A stretch of DNA of 64,000 nt from Chrysogorgia sp. JL179-B06 (GCA_035772405.1 JAYKKM010000441.1:372001-436000), one strand, 5' to 3'. Shown: positions 21,140 through 33,680, counted from the stretch's first letter. Translations and numbers: made by a program. The notes: generated by a model from the letters alone, not told the origin.

Positions 21140-24100
21140 ATGACGGAGATAGAAGAAATGGTACGAAAGCGAAAGTCGGCGAAGAAGAAGTTCTTCGACG
21201 CAGCCAAGAGTTTCACCATCATACTAAAGGCCAGCCCGGAAATATCTCGCCTAGAAGAAGAGTTCGACGAAGTTTCAGTCAAATACAAGGCAATAAGGCA
21301 TATACACGACGAAATAACGGAGTTGATGACCGAAGCTAAAGTTGAGGAAGAAGATTTCACCAGTCACGATGGGTTTATTGATGCAGTGATGACAGAATAT
21401 GGCGGTCTACTAGGAGAATTGGAAAATTACCGAAAGGCGAGCAAGATTATAACTAACATGGTATCGAAACCGACTGAGAAATCGACTGACAGTGAGAAAG
21501 AACGACCGAAGTCTAATCTGGAGAGAATTAAAGTACCACAATTTTCTGGCAACATCAAGAACTACCGGACATGGAAGAGAATATTCAAGGACACGATGAA
21601 GAAAAACTATGAAGATGAAGGTAACCAACTTGCGAGATTAATTGAAGCTATTCAACCACCGTTGAGGTTTGAAATAGAATGTTTTACCACAACCGAGGCA
21701 ATTTGGAAGTTTCTGGACAAGTTACTTGGTGACGACAACGAGCTAATCAGAATCTTGATGAACGAAATCAAGACATTACGACCTCTGAAATCTAAAGATG
21801 CGAATTCAATTCGATGCTTCGTGGCAACAATCCGTAGATTTATACTCAGAATGGAAGACGTTGGAGCCAGTGACGAAACCCAGAGCAAGTATGTATTCGC
21901 TGAAATCCTAGCAAAGTTAATAGTGGAGGATCAAAGAGCCTACAGGAGAAGTATGCTTGATACTGAGAAGAACGAAGACCTTGAAACTTTGCTAGAGTAT
22001 TTGGAACAAGAGGCAAAGCTAGTGGCTACCAGTCAACCAGATCAGAAATTACTTCATAAAGTGGGGATTTATCCTGTAGATGTGGGTGGTGGAGACATCC
22101 CGGGTTCAGGTTGTTGTCTTGGTTGTTCTCAACTTCATGGTTTAGCCATTTGCCCAGTATTTAAAAAGATGAAAGTGAAAGAACGATGGGACATTGTAAT
22201 TCAGTCCAAAAGGTGCAAGAAGTGCTTGAAAACTGGTCACAGGCATCAGCAGTGTACAAGAAAAGCTTGTGATATAAACAACTGTGGACGACCACATCAC
22301 TACTGGCTACATAAAGACAAGCCGGAACATGAGACCAAATCGCCCCCAGTGTTGGATCCAAAGGCCCCACCATTCGATTCTAGCAAGCTAGGATCGAATA
22401 AAGGGGAGAAGACTTACCAAGTGGGTACCATCTCGACAAATTCTTCAGGTACTGCAAACGTTCCAATCCAGAAAGTCAAGGTTCACTGCAGCAGTGGTAT
22501 TCCAGTCGAAGCTCTTGCCATGATCGACAGTGGTTCCAATCAAAGCTTAATCCGAAAAGAATTCGCAGAAAAGCTTGGGCTGGTTGGTGAAACCAAAAGG
22601 ATGAAAATGTACGTAGCAGGAGGAGGAGTCAGGATTGAGGACTCAGCAGAATTTGAATTGAAGATCTCTCCATGCTTTGATGATGATATTGTTTTCAACG
22701 TGAAAGCCTACTCAGTCAAGAAACCATGCCAAGGAGCCAGAACTGTATCGAAGAAAGCTGTAACCCGATTTCCACACTTAGCTCACATCGTAGAAGATCT
22801 TCACCTTAGTGGGGGACCAGTTGATATCTTGTTAGGAACTGATCTGCCAGAAGCCCACCATGATTTTAAAGTTCTGACAGGTAACCCTGTGGAACCAATT
22901 GCCAAGAAGAATATCTTTGGTTGGTCAGCTTTGGGCCATATTGATGAGGAGAGTGCTCCCGGAATCCATGCCATAGAAACGGTCGATGAAGAGTCAACGA
23001 ATCACGACATAAAGAAACTGCTCTTCCAAGACCAAGTTGGAGTAAAACCTACACGGTACTGTGTATGTTCTGGAAAAGACATGAAAGAATGCGATTTCAT
23101 TCGACATGTTCAAGAAACAACCACAGTATTGGAAGATGGTCGTATTCAAGTCAGAATGCCTTGGAAGAAAGGACATCCTAATTTGCCAAACAACTGGTCC
23201 ATGGCCTACAAGAGAATGGTATCTAAAGAAAAACAACTGGCAAAGAAAGGGAAATTGGAGGTCTTCAACAAGGAGATAAAAGCCTTGGTTGATAGAGAGG
23301 TGGTCATCAAGCTCCAACCTGATGCAGTAAACCCAGGTGAGCCAGCTTGGTATCTTCCAATTGGGGAAGTCGAAACGCCTGATAAGTCTACAAAGGTTAG
23401 ATTGGTCTTTGACTCAGCTGCCAAAGCGAAAGGACTTTCGCTCAATGATGCTCTTGAGAAAGGACCGTGCTTCATGAATTCCCTCTTTGATGTCTTAGTT
23501 GGATGGAGAGAAGAAGAAATTGCCTTTGCGGGAGACATCGCAAAAATGTTCAACCAAGTTGCTGTCCATCCAGATGACCAGAAGTACCACAGATTTCTTT
23601 GGAGAGATGGAGATGCCCACAGGGAGCCAGATGTGTATCAATGGGTACGTCTCAGCTTTGGAGATAAGCCAGCTCCAGACCTCGCCATTAATGCCATAAA
23701 TCTTTTGGCCAACAAAGCCAAAGATGAAGCGCCAGAAGCAGCAAGAGTCCTGAAAGATCATACCTACGTAGACGATATCGCAGGGTCAGAGACAACGCCA
23801 GACAAGGCCAAAGAAGTGACTTCTGGTATAGATGCTATTCTGAGAAAAGGCAAGTTCGCAATCAAAGCGTGGCACAGTAATAATCCTGAAGTTGATCAAG
23901 TGCCAAGTGAAAATTGTGTGAACTTACTTGGCCATCAATGGGAAAGCAGATCTCGATCAGTGTACCAAACGAAAGGTCCTTGGTTTAGTCTCGCAACTGT
24001 GGGATCCATTGGGTCTAATGGCACCAACTACAATCCAATTTCGCATACACCTCCAGAATTTGTGGGCAGAAGGCTACCAGTGGGACGAGTTGCTACCCCA

Positions 24101-24184
24101 GGAAGAGAAGACCAAGTGGCTGAAGATTCTCGAGACGATGAACACTCTTCTTCATACCCGACTAGAAAGATGCCTGAAACCTAA
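21140..24184 (+). pseudogene. BEL/Pao Gag, protease and reverse transcriptase
   Basis: ATG at 21140. Residues 1-130 are charged and helical, followed by a DUF1759-type Gag region. Cys/His knuckles lie at about 322-390 (CLGCSQLHGLAIC and CKKCLKTGHRHQQC). The aspartic protease active site DSGSNQSLI is near 465. The reverse transcriptase has LVFDSAAKAKG near 755 and catalytic YVDD near 876. Around 23930-23945 the coding frame shifts by one base. The remaining 80 codons of this frame are out of phase with the family and end at 24184, while the true continuation is in the frame starting 23928. The product would form capsid, mature the polyprotein and copy the RNA. Confidence 0.9.
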
Positions 24185-26381
24185 AAGCGCGGTTGGATCT
24201 CCACAACTCCATGGATTTTCAGATGGAGGAGAGAAGGGGTACGGCAGCGCAATCTTCCTTCGATAGCAGTTGGAAAATGGAAACTTTTCTTCTAGCTTTG
24301 TGGCATCGAAAGCCCTGGTTGCACCATTGAAGAAAAAGACCATACCGAGGCTGGAATTGATGGGATGTCTACTGCTGAGTCGACTAGCTACCGAGACGGA
24401 GCAAGCCTTAAAGATCAAGCTCAACAAGAAATTCTGGTGCGACTCCACCACGGCCTTGTCTTGGATAAGAAGTTCTTCAGCAGAGTGTAAGCCGTTCGTC
24501 AGTGTCCGAGTTGCTGAGATACAGGAAAGTCATCCACAAGACGTTTGGCGGTACATCACTTCTGAAGAAAACCCAGCAGATGCACTCACTCGGGGGATAA
24601 CGCCAGAGGAACTCCCAACATGGCATCATGGTCCACCATTTATGCAACAGCCAGAAAGTGAATGGCCAGATTTTAAAAGTACAAGGGCGAAGAAGATACC
24701 CAAATTGCAATTTGACCCAGAGAAGAACAAAACCACGTCGAAGACCCAAAAGAACTTGCAACCTACACCACATGATACTGAAGAAACATCGCCAAAACTC
24801 AAGGCAGTGACTTGTGAGGATATCGACAACAGAGAGGCAGAAACAAGTGCAGTCACCTTTGAAAAGATTCAAGATGAAGAAAGAGTAGTATCTGGACTGA
24901 TTGTGGAAACCAGTGAAGAAACCAAAGATGTCTTAGACAGAATTTTGGCCAGATCATCCAGCTTTCGTAAAGCGAGAAGAGTGACAGCTTTGACCGTGAG
25001 AGCGATTGAGAACATTCTTCGAAAGAAGGGTATCAAGGGACCGATATGCGTTGCAGAAATTCAAGATGCAGAAAGACGTCTAATCAAGATGGTGCAGACA
25101 GGAATGGAAGTGAATCACAAGCAAGTACAGAATTTGAGCCCATTTCTAGATGATGACGGACGTTGGAAAGCCAGAGGTAGGCTAGAAAATGTTCGTGATT
25201 TGCCCCAAGCGATCCGAAATCCGACAATTCTGCCGAAGAACCACCCATTGGTCAAGCTGCTGCTCCAACACTACCATCAGAAATTTGGACACTGTGGATA
25301 CAAGCGATTGATGGCAGAGATCAGACAAGAATACTGGATAATTGGACTGAAAGATGTGGCCAGATTTATCGTCAGAAACTGTATTCCTTGCAGACTGAGT
25401 CGAAAGAAAGCGTGTGAACAACGTATGGGACAGCTACCAAACTACCGGGTCGAAGCCAATTATCCAGCGTTTGCCAACACCGCCTTGGATCTCTTTGGTC
25501 CATTCGAAGTGAAAGTTGCAAGAAGGACGATCAAAGAAGCTTGGTGCTGCATCTTCACTTGTATGACGAGTAGAGCCATCCACCTTGAGCTCTGCACTGA
25601 CAAGTCCACGGACACGTTCTTGATGGCCTTTAGGAGATTTGCATGCCTTAGACATCCTAAACTGGTGTGGTCAGACCGAGGAACCAACTTTGTGGGAGCT
25701 CAAGAATACCTGCGAGAGATGGTACGCAGCTGGAATGTGACAGAAGTGAAATCTACGCTTGCAGATCAAGGCACCATGTTTGAATGGGTTTGGAACGTTC
25801 CGAAGGCCAGTCACATGAATGGGGTCGTGGAGTCTCTGATCAAGTCAGTCCGAAGAGCGTTGGAGAGTACATGCAAGATGGCAGCGTACACGGAAGAGCA
25901 ATGGAGGACATTCCTATCTGAAGTAACCTATCTGGTCAACTCGAGACCTTTGTATCCGGCGTCAAGCAACATTTGGGAGGAGCCTCCAATCACGCCCAAT
26001 GATCTGATCATAGGACCGAACTTTGGTGTTGCACAACCAGAACCAGAAGAATTGGTCAACCCAAGGCACCTTACCAGAAGTGTCCAGAAGAGAGCATATC
26101 AGTTCTGGCAATGCTGGTTGAAATACTTTGCTCCCAGTCTCTTGGTCAGAGAAAAGTGGCACAAGAAGAGAGAGAACCTGGAAGTTGGAGACCTGGTGTT
26201 AGAGATCGACGCCAATCGCAAGAGAGCTGAATGGCAGATGGCGCTCGTGGATGAAGTATTCCCTGGCAGTGATGGTCTTGTTCGAAAGGTGAAGATCAAG
26301 ACATCAAAAGGACATTACGAAAGACCCATAGTAAAGCTATGTTTGATTGCAACACGACGAGAACTTGAAAACGGACAGTAA
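23928..26381 (+). pseudogene. BEL/Pao RNase H and integrase region
   Basis: Continues the pol frame after the one-base shift. A TAG at 24264-24266 interrupts it once. RNase H features follow (FWCDSTTALSWI), then an HHCC zinc-binding region (HYHQKFGHCGYKRL and CIPCRL) and the integrase core with Asp in ALDLFGPF, Asp in VWSDRGTNF and Glu in NGVVESLIKS. A DUF5641-like C-terminus comes last (WQCWLKYFAPSLLVREKW). In intact elements this part degrades template RNA and inserts the cDNA. With the shift and the stop, this copy should be non-autonomous unless recoding occurs. Confidence 0.9.
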
Positions 26382-26459
26382 ACTTTATAATAGTTGAAAG
26401 ACCGAGACATTGAGTATCGTTGCTCAAACTCCAGTCAGATTTTCCGCACTGGGGAGGAG

Positions 26460-26698
26460 TGTTTTGATATTTAGTTAATTAAGCATTAATTATGCAAACT
26501 GGTAATTCAATACGTGAGTTATTTTTAACTGTGATCGAGACGGGAACACGAGAGCATTGTTGTTTATTGTTAACTCGAAGGACGCTAAGAGTAGACGTAT
26601 GGAGAACACCTATTTTGACTCCTTTTTAGTAGTACAAAATAAAATATGAATAGTCTGTTAGCGTCAACGTTTCAATTTGTTGCGAAGAGTCCACATCA
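26460..26698 (+). repeat. 3' LTR of BEL/Pao element
   Basis: Same 239-bp sequence as the 5' LTR, preceded by the purine tract and followed by the TGGAG duplication. Confidence 0.95.
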
Positions 26699-26992
26699 TG
26701 GAGTTCACAATGACCTTGCTGGTAATGCTGAACCATAGATACGTACTAACTCTGGGGCACTCTGGGATACGTTAGACATCTATCTGGGGTAAGACATTCA
26801 TTATGCACAGCCAGGGCCCCCTGCACATGCTGCACGTCTGAGTACCCCACTTGTTGTGTTGTAACTGTTCTCAACATCTATTCATATAAGACAAGTGAGC
26901 GGGTTTTCTAATTACAACTGTCTAACATGCCACCAATGGCTACAAATGCTTACCTAACTCCGCAGGCAGTATGCGCGCCATGTCCCTAAAAG

Positions 26993-27661
26993 CAGTGTTG
27001 TAAATACTCGTTGCTAAAGTAACGCGTTACTAATTACTAATTACTTTTTGAGTAATTTTTATGGTAATTAATTACCTGCTTTGCCAAAGTAATTTGTAAT
27101 GTAATTAATTACATTTTGTAGGTAACGAGTAAAATTCCCCTAAAGTAACGTTACGTTACTTCTCAGTGTTCTCACTTTTATTTCAGCCAGTCTACAGCAT
27201 TATTTCGCGTATATTTTGCAAAATATTTTTGTAAAACATTAAAAGTCCTCGTAGTCTGAACTTTAAAAACAGTGATGAATATTTTATTTCGTTAAAATGA
27301 GCCTGTAATGTTGCCAATAAGCGACGTGAGCGAACGACCAGATGCAATACTTCATGTATTAGTGTATTATGGACGTATTTCCTGTTTCCCGCGTAGTGAA
27401 AGTGTGTACACTTTGAACTTCTATTAAGATTGTATAAAGATATATTTAATAAAAAAATTATTTTATGTTAAAGTATTGGAACAAGTTACATAAAAGTAAT
27501 TTTAAAAGTAATTAGTTATGAATTACTTTTTGACAAGTAATTAGTAATTGGTAATTAATTACTTTTGGAAAAAAGTAATTTGTAATTGTAATAATTACTT
27601 TTTCAGAGAAGTAATTGTAATTTTTACTCATTACTTTTTTTTAGTAATTTTCACAACACTG
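26993..27661. mobile_element. Non-autonomous hAT element
   Basis: Ends are CAGTGTTGT at the left and ACAACACTG at the right. The flanking octamers are CCTAAAAG and GCTAAAAG, an 8-bp target duplication with one mismatch, which is the hAT signature. The interior is dominated by AGTAATTA-type repeats (GTAACGCGTTAC near the left end). There is no transposase. Confidence 0.85.
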
Positions 27662-27879
27662 GCTAAAAGTAACCCAAGTTAACGCCTAGCGGGCGTCTTG
27701 TTACTCCTACTCTAGCTATAAAAGTAGTAAAAGACGGGCGGGCGGTAAACAGTCGCCCGCCCGGGAAATGTATAGATGAGGGAGAACGGTCGGACTTTCG
27801 GTTTCAGATTCAGATTCGAATCTGAAACGAGAGCCGCAGTCAATCTAGAAAACTGTAAATTATGGAAGAGTTCTTCAGT
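27662..27879. other. Spacer with promoter-like GC palindrome
   Basis: Holds ACGCCTAGCGGGCGT followed by TATAAAAG, the same pairing of blocks as at 42835-42856. A GC-rich palindromic stretch (GCGGGCGG ... CCGCCCG type) follows near 27745-27775. No gene recognised. Confidence 0.4.
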
Positions 27880-28600
27880 ATATACTATTCACTTAACGAT
27901 TCCATCGATGTGCATATAATTGAGCTTCGGACAAAGCTATTTTTGGACCTGTAGAGCGAATAATTTGGTCACGAAAAATCCAGAAAGCGAACCGAACATA
28001 ATAACCTTACGACGTTCCGACATCTTGTCTCTAAGTAAGTAAGTATTCGATTTTTCGCAAAAGGTATCATGTTTATACACCATTCTTCTGTTGATTCCAT
28101 CCATAACCATAATATAGGCTACAGTTTGAAGCAAACTATAGTTCTTTAACGTTTTTGGTTTCGTCAGGAAAAATCCAGAAAGAGAGCTAACGTAACGCGG
28201 CTTTTGTAATTTGACTACAACGTAAACAACAGAGCTGACAACGAAATTGCTTCGCGCGACTCTTATTTATCGTTTGACGCCTTCTTTTGTCGATTCCATC
28301 TATCTTCGAATATTGGAAAATGTGATAGATTAAAAATATTTTTCGAAATATTAATCGTTTGCACCAGAAAAATCCAGAAATGAAACGAGCATTTTGACAT
28401 AAAATCTGGAGGGTTCACAAACACTTTTCTTGCAGATTTTAGCCCTTTTAATGTAACCGTTGTACTGTTCGTAGAAATAATTATTTATTGCAAATATAAC
28501 ATTTAGCATTTTGGAAAATTTAATATTCACACTTCTGAAAAGTATAAGTTTACGAACCCCCAACTTTTCAGTCCCCCCCCCCCCGAAATTTTGTAGACTC
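27880..28600 (+). repeat. Diverged tandem repeat of about 200 bp (left part)
   Basis: Blocks GATTCCATC (27898, 28093, 28294) and AAAAATCCAGAAA (27967, 28169, 28369) recur at about 195-202 bp. The last unit closely matches 33302-33600, on the other side of the Gypsy element. The array was therefore present first and was interrupted by Gypsy. A poly-C run (28573-28584) lies at the end. Confidence 0.75.
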
Positions 28601-28673
28601 AGTTTCAGATTCGAGCCAGAAAGTATACACCAATTGCATAAACAATGATTATGGATAAACCGTTAAGGGAAAC

Positions 28674-28848
28674 TGTTGTGTCTCGTATTTACTAAACAAT
28701 CACTTCAAATAACAACACAACTCTAGCTTTATTCTCGAATATCAACAATGTGTCAACAACGTACAATCAACGTACAAGCAACGTTTTAGTTATTATGCGT
28801 GTACATAGTTTTAGTAACGATGCCGCTGTCCTAATGTTCGACATAACA
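28674..28848 (-). repeat. Gypsy 3' LTR (left)
   Basis: 175 bp, TG ... CA, identical by eye to 32928-33102. Confidence 0.95.
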
Positions 28849-28965
28849 TTCCTCCACCCAATACACTGTATGCCACACGTTTAGTCTTTCAGGCGGCTTC
28901 CGATCGCGTATTGGATAACGTTTGGGTTGATCTGCTTGTTGACCAGTGGTCGGGTGGTCCTAATG

Positions 28966-29935
28966 CTATGGGGTAGTGTTAGTGTTAGTACTTCCAATTT
29001 CAGTGGTTGATGTTCTTTCAGACCGTTGAAGATTTGAGCTAGGACTTTTTAGTGTAGAATCATCAATGTCGCAAGGTGCGTTTTCAGATGTAGTCACTGC
29101 TTGTGGTAATTCTTCTTGATCTTGGTGGAGGTTTTGTATCATATCTTTATTCTTCAGTTGGTCAATATGTCGACGCCATACCATGTTTTGTGCAACCTTT
29201 ACTTGGTAGGATAGTGACCCTGTTTTAGCCATTATAACTCCGGGAACCCATTTACTTTTCCCTCTGTAGTTCCTGGCCATAACGTCTTGACCGATCTGTA
29301 GTTGGTTGGTGGGATTGAGGCTTCTCTTTGCAGCTTGGTTCAGCTGTCTTTCTTCTACCCTTTTTCTGATGTCTGGCTTTAGCACATCTAGCCTTGTACG
29401 GATGTTTCTCCCCGTAAACAACATGGATGGTGATTCACCTGTCGTTGTGTGTGGTGCCGTACGATATGCAAGTAGGAAGTTTGCCAGCTTGTTTGAGCTA
29501 AACTTGTTGGAGTTTGATGCACGCATGCCCTGTTTAAATGTTTGAACAAAACGTTCAGCCAGACCATTAGTAGCTGGATGGTAATTAAGGGGCCGACTTG
29601 ATGTGTTTGATCCCATTGTTTCTCATGAATGCGGTGAATTCTACTGCTGTGAACTGCGGACCATTATCACTTACCAATTGTTCTGGTATTCCATTTCTAG
29701 AGAACATTGTTCGCAGTTCCTCAATTGTTCTGTCAGTACTTGTGGATGACATCGGTATAACTTCTGGCCATTTAGAGTAAGCATCTATAGCAATTAAGAA
29801 CATTCTTCCAAGAAAAGGTCCTGCAAAGTCGATGTGTATCCGTTGCCACGGTCGTGCTGGCCACTCCCATGGATGAAGTGGAGCGATCTTTGGGTTGTTC
29901 TGGACACGTTGACAGCCTTCACACCTTTTTGCCAA
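28966..29935 (-). pseudogene. Gypsy integrase region
   Basis: The upstream part (29585-29935) encodes the CEGC zinc-binding end and the catalytic core, with the first Asp in HIDFAGPF and the second in LVSDNGPQF. The frame shifts by one base near 29595-29615. The third catalytic Glu follows in GLAERFVQTFK (28966-29616 frame), then an SH3-like tail (GKSKWVPGVIMAKTG). A TAG near 29948 separates this region from the RNase H part upstream. Disabled. Confidence 0.9.
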
Positions 29936-30109
29936 TTTCTCGATGGACTAATCTATTGTTGGCCACCACATATAGCTTCTGGCTAATGCTTTCATCTTTA
30001 CAATCCCAAGATGCCCTTCATGAAGTTCATCTAGCACTTGGTTCTGAAGCTTTGATGGTATGATTACTCGTGATCCCCACATTAGGCAACCGTCTTGTAT
30101 AGTGATCTC

Positions 30110-31165
30110 TTATTTTCGTCTGTAGAATGGATCCAATTCCTTCTTGCAGTTGGTGGACCACCCTCTTTTCGTATGCTCCAGTACCAGAGATAGAGTTGGG
30201 TCTTTCTGTATTTCTCTGCGAATCATGTCGGAACTTACTGGAAGCATTTCCATTTGGGACACTTGGAAAATTTCGGCTGGATCAACCGTTTCCTTATTCT
30301 CGCCACATTCTAGGGGTAGACGCGACAATCCATCTGCATTTCCATGCTGGGTCGTGTTATTGTATTCAATACTGTAATCAAAACCAGCAAGAAATAAGGC
30401 GTAGCGTTGAAGACGTGCGATTGTCATGGCTGGTATGCCTTTCTTTGGGTTGAAAATCGAAGTCAGTGGTTCGTGATCTGTAACCAGTGTGAAATGTCGA
30501 CCAAACAGGTATAAATAAAACTTCTTCACTCCCCAGACCAGAGCAAGCGCTTCTTTGTCAATCTGGGAATAATTTCGCTCTGCCTTGTTGAGGGTACGAG
30601 ATGCAAATGCTATTGGTCTTTCTGTACCGTCCTCCGTGACGTGGGATAGGACCGCCCCAATTCCAACCGGTGACGTATCACATGCAAGCTTCAGAGGGAG
30701 ATTTGGATTGTAGTGTGTAAGGACCAGATCCGATGTGATGAGTTCCTTGACCTTGGAGAATGCTTCATTGCATTCATCAGACCACTCCCACTTCAGCCCT
30801 TGTTCTAACAGGTGATTTAGGGGATGTAAGATTGTTGACAAACTTGGTAGGAACTTGTGGTAGTAATTTATCAGGCCTAAGAATGAGCGGACTTGTTGGA
30901 CGTTGGTTGGTTGAGGGGCATTAACTACTGCATCGACTTTCTCTTTGGTCTTGTGTAAGCCATGCTTGTCTACTTCATGGCCACAGTATGTAATCTTCTC
31001 TTGGAAAAACTGGCACTTTTCTTTCTTTGCTCGTAGACCATGTTGTTCCAACCTCTTCAACACTTCCTCCAGATTCTTCAGGTGTTCATCATCATCTTTG
31101 CCAGTGATTATCATGTCATCTAGGATGCAACTTGTGCCTTTCACTCCTTCCAGCACCTGGTCCAT
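30110..31165 (-). pseudogene. Gypsy reverse transcriptase (second half) and RNase H
   Basis: Contains a segment with CILDDMIITGKDDDEH, where the catalytic pair reads LDDM, the connection GLINYYHKFLPSL, and the RNase H core (KLACDTSPVGIGAVLSH, IDKEALALVWGVKKF, VTDHEPLTSIF). It is in the same frame as 31169-32887, separated by a TGA at 31169-31171. It ends at a TAA (30110-30112) beyond which the same frame again encodes integrase sequence. The stops look like single substitutions in otherwise well-preserved coding sequence. Confidence 0.9.
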
Positions 31166-31168
31166 AGA

Positions 31169-32887
31169 TCATTGCCAAATTGCTGGTGCTGATGTTATTC
31201 CAAACACCAGGCGGTCGTATTGGTACAGCCCTTGATTTGTATTTATGGTTAAATACTTCTTAGATTCCTCATGGACTTCCATCTGGTGATAGGCTTGTCT
31301 CAGATCAATCTTTGTAAATTTCTGACCACCTGCTAACTTTGCAAATGTATCATCGATACGTGGTAATGGATACTGTTCTGTTTGTAGTTGTTGGTTGACT
31401 GTGACCTTGAAGTCACCACAGATTCTGACCTCGCCATTTCGTTTTACAACCGGAACAATGGGGGTTGCCCAATCACTGAATGCCACCTTGTGTATTATTC
31501 CTTCTCTTTCCAGGCGTTTTAGTTCTACCTCAACTTTTGGTTGTAACGCGTAGGGAACAGGACGAGCACGGCAGAACTTTGGTTGAGTGTCCTTCTTCAT
31601 TGTGAGTCTTGCCTTTGTTGACTTGAGGGTGCCAACTTTTTCTTCAAATATTTCACTGTATTTATCAAGGAGTTTCTGCAATCTCTGCTGTCTATCTGTA
31701 CTTGGTACTTTCTTGCTGATGGACTTTACGGTTCTCCAGTCTAGCTGTATTTGGCGTAGCCAATCTCTTCCAAACAAGGCAGGTCCTTGAGTGTTTACCA
31801 CGTAGATTTGTAAATCATTCTTGGTTTGGTTGTTGTATTGTACACGAACATTCATTACGCCTTCTGGTGGTATCTTTTCACCTGAGTAGGTCTTCAAGAT
31901 GACTTCTGTTTTCATCAAGGGGTGACGTCTGAACAACTTCTTGTACATCTGGAGTGGTAGTATTGATACTGCTGACCCTGTATCCAATTCCATTCTACAG
32001 GCTTGACCATTTAATTTAGGTGTTAGCCAGATGATAGTGCTGTTGGTTTGTGTCACGTTGTTTATCTCGACTGCTTCAACCAAGCTCTCATCGTCGAATT
32101 CACAGGAATGGACTTTCTGGTTCTGTTTATTCTGCCATACTCGCTCTGGGGCTTTACTTGACCGACATACTCGTTGAATATGACCCATTTTCCCGCATTT
32201 TCGACACTTTTCGTTTCGAAAACGACATTCGGAAGAGACATGAGAATCTGCGCCACATCTATAACAATTGAACTTGAGTTTTCCGCGGTCTTCTTCCAAT
32301 TTCCCTTGTTTTTCCACTCTATCTACTTCAAGCTCCTTCTTCCCCCGCAGCTCGAGAGTGTCTTTGGCTGCTGTTTCCATCGCAAATGCAATTTCAGTCG
32401 CTTTAGCGAACGACAAGTCGACTTCGGAGAGCATTCTTTTCTGGATAAGTTCATTACTCATTCCACATACAAGTCTATCTCTCAGCGAGTCATTTAAGCT
32501 TGTTCCAAACTCACAATGTTCGGATAATTTCTTTAATTCAGCTATGTAAGAACTTATGGACTCACCTTCCAGCTGGTTTCTGTTGTGAAACCGGAATCGC
32601 TCGGCTATTACCAAAGGTTTTGGCGACAGATGCTTCTGGAGAATTTCCACAATCTGTGTGAAAGATTTACTGGCCGGTTTTGCCGGTGCACATAGATTTC
32701 GCAAAAGCACATACGTCTTGTTCCCCATGAGGCTGAGTATCGCAGAAACTTGCTTGTCTTCTGCGATATCGTTAGCAATGAAAAATTGCTCCACGCGTTC
32801 AACGTAGGCAGTCCAATCTTCGTTCGCTTCGTCGAAAGCGTCGATTTTTCCAATAGGCATCGTATAGCGCAGGTTTATATTCTTCAA
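31169..32887 (-). pseudogene. Gypsy Gag, protease and start of reverse transcriptase
   Basis: 572 codons. Gag-like helical region, two CCHC knuckles at residues 208-241 (CYRCGADSHVSSEC and CRKCGKMGHIQRVC), aspartic protease LDTGSAVSI at 301-309, then the reverse transcriptase fingers (WATPIVPVVKRNGEVRICGD) and KIDLRQAYHQ near 530. It ends at a TGA directly in front of the rest of the RT domain. Gag and pol appear to be one continuous frame. The start ATG lies about 40 nt inside the primer-binding site. Confidence 0.92.
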
Positions 32888-32927
32888 TTGTTTTATCTTT
32901 CTTTATAATCCAATCCTCGTCGCCAAT

Positions 32928-33102
32928 TGTTGTGTCTCGTATTTACTAAACAATCACTTCAAATAACAACACAACTCTAGCTTTATTCTCGAATATCAAC
33001 AATGTGTCAACAACGTACAATCAACGTACAAGCAACGTTTTAGTTATTATGCGTGTACATAGTTTTAGTAACGATGCCGCTGTCCTAATGTTCGACATAA
33101 CA
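32928..33102 (-). repeat. Gypsy 5' LTR (right)
   Basis: 175 bp, identical by eye to the left LTR, with the primer-binding site just inside at about 32908-32927. Confidence 0.95.
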
Positions 33103-33107
33103 GAAAC

Positions 33108-33596
33108 ATATCCGTTTGTCGATTCCATTTATGTAGGTTAAATGTCGTTTTCTACAGCGTTCTTTTCATATTGATACAGTGTTTTTTAAAGTCAGGAAAA
33201 ATCCAGAAAGCGAACCAAACATGACATCATCTCTTGAGCTTCGACGAAAGGTTTTTCTTTTTTTGGAAAGGCATAAGGTTTACGCAGTTCTTCCGGGCGT
33301 GCCATCCATAACCATAATATAGGCTACAGTTTGAAGCAAACTATAGTTCCTTAACGTTTTTCGTTTCGTCAGGAAAAATCCAGAAAGAGAGCTAACGTGA
33401 CGCGGCTTTTATTTCTAATTTGACTACAACGTAAACAACAGAGCTGACAAGGAAATCGCTTCGCGCGACTCTTATTGATCGTTTGACGCCTTCTTTTGTC
33501 GATTCCATCCATCTTCGAATATTGGAAAATGTAGTAGATTTAAAAATATTGTCGAAACATAAATCGATTGGGCAGCAAAAATCCACATGTGAAAGG

Positions 33597-33600
<4 letters not shown>
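33108..33600 (+). repeat. Diverged tandem repeat of about 200 bp (right part)
   Basis: GATTCCAT and AAAAATCCAGAAAG blocks recur with the same spacing as at 27880-28600. 33302-33560 is a close match to 28100-28360. It continues the array that Gypsy interrupts. Confidence 0.75.

Positions 33601-33677
<77 letters not shown>
33600..33677. repeat. (TA)n microsatellite
   Basis: About 78 bases of alternating TA. Open frames across it (Tyr-Ile runs) are artefacts. Confidence 0.95.

Positions 33678-33680
<3 letters not shown>

Larger units (their letters stand above)
20744..26698 (+). mobile_element. BEL/Pao LTR retrotransposon
   Basis: Two 239-bp LTRs beginning TGTTTTGATATT and ending CCACATCA flank an internal gag-pol region. 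A 5-bp direct duplication, TGGAG, lies immediately outside (20739-20743 and 26699-26703). A polypurine tract (ACTGGGGAGGAG) directly precedes the 3' LTR. The domain order gag, zinc knuckle, aspartic protease, reverse transcriptase, RNase H, integrase and a C-terminal DUF5641-like region identifies BEL/Pao. The LTRs read identical to me, which suggests a recent insertion, yet the coding region has a frameshift and a stop. Confidence 0.95.
28674..33102 (-). mobile_element. Gypsy LTR retrotransposon
   Basis: Two 175-bp LTRs (TGTTGTGTCTCG ... TCGACATAACA) flank a minus-strand gag-pol region. GAAAC is duplicated on both sides (28669-28673 and 33103-33107). Next to the 5' LTR (right side) the minus strand reads TTGGCGACGAGGATTGG, a primer-binding-site sequence typical of several Gypsy groups. 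A purine-rich tract (TTGGGTGGAGGAA) precedes the 3' LTR at the left. The LTRs look identical, but the coding region has three in-frame stops and a frameshift. Confidence 0.95.

Noticed and set aside
27880..28600. Regular repeats considered as a CRISPR array
   Set aside because: Units are about 200 bp and diverged throughout, with no constant repeat/unique spacer structure; the sequence is eukaryotic.
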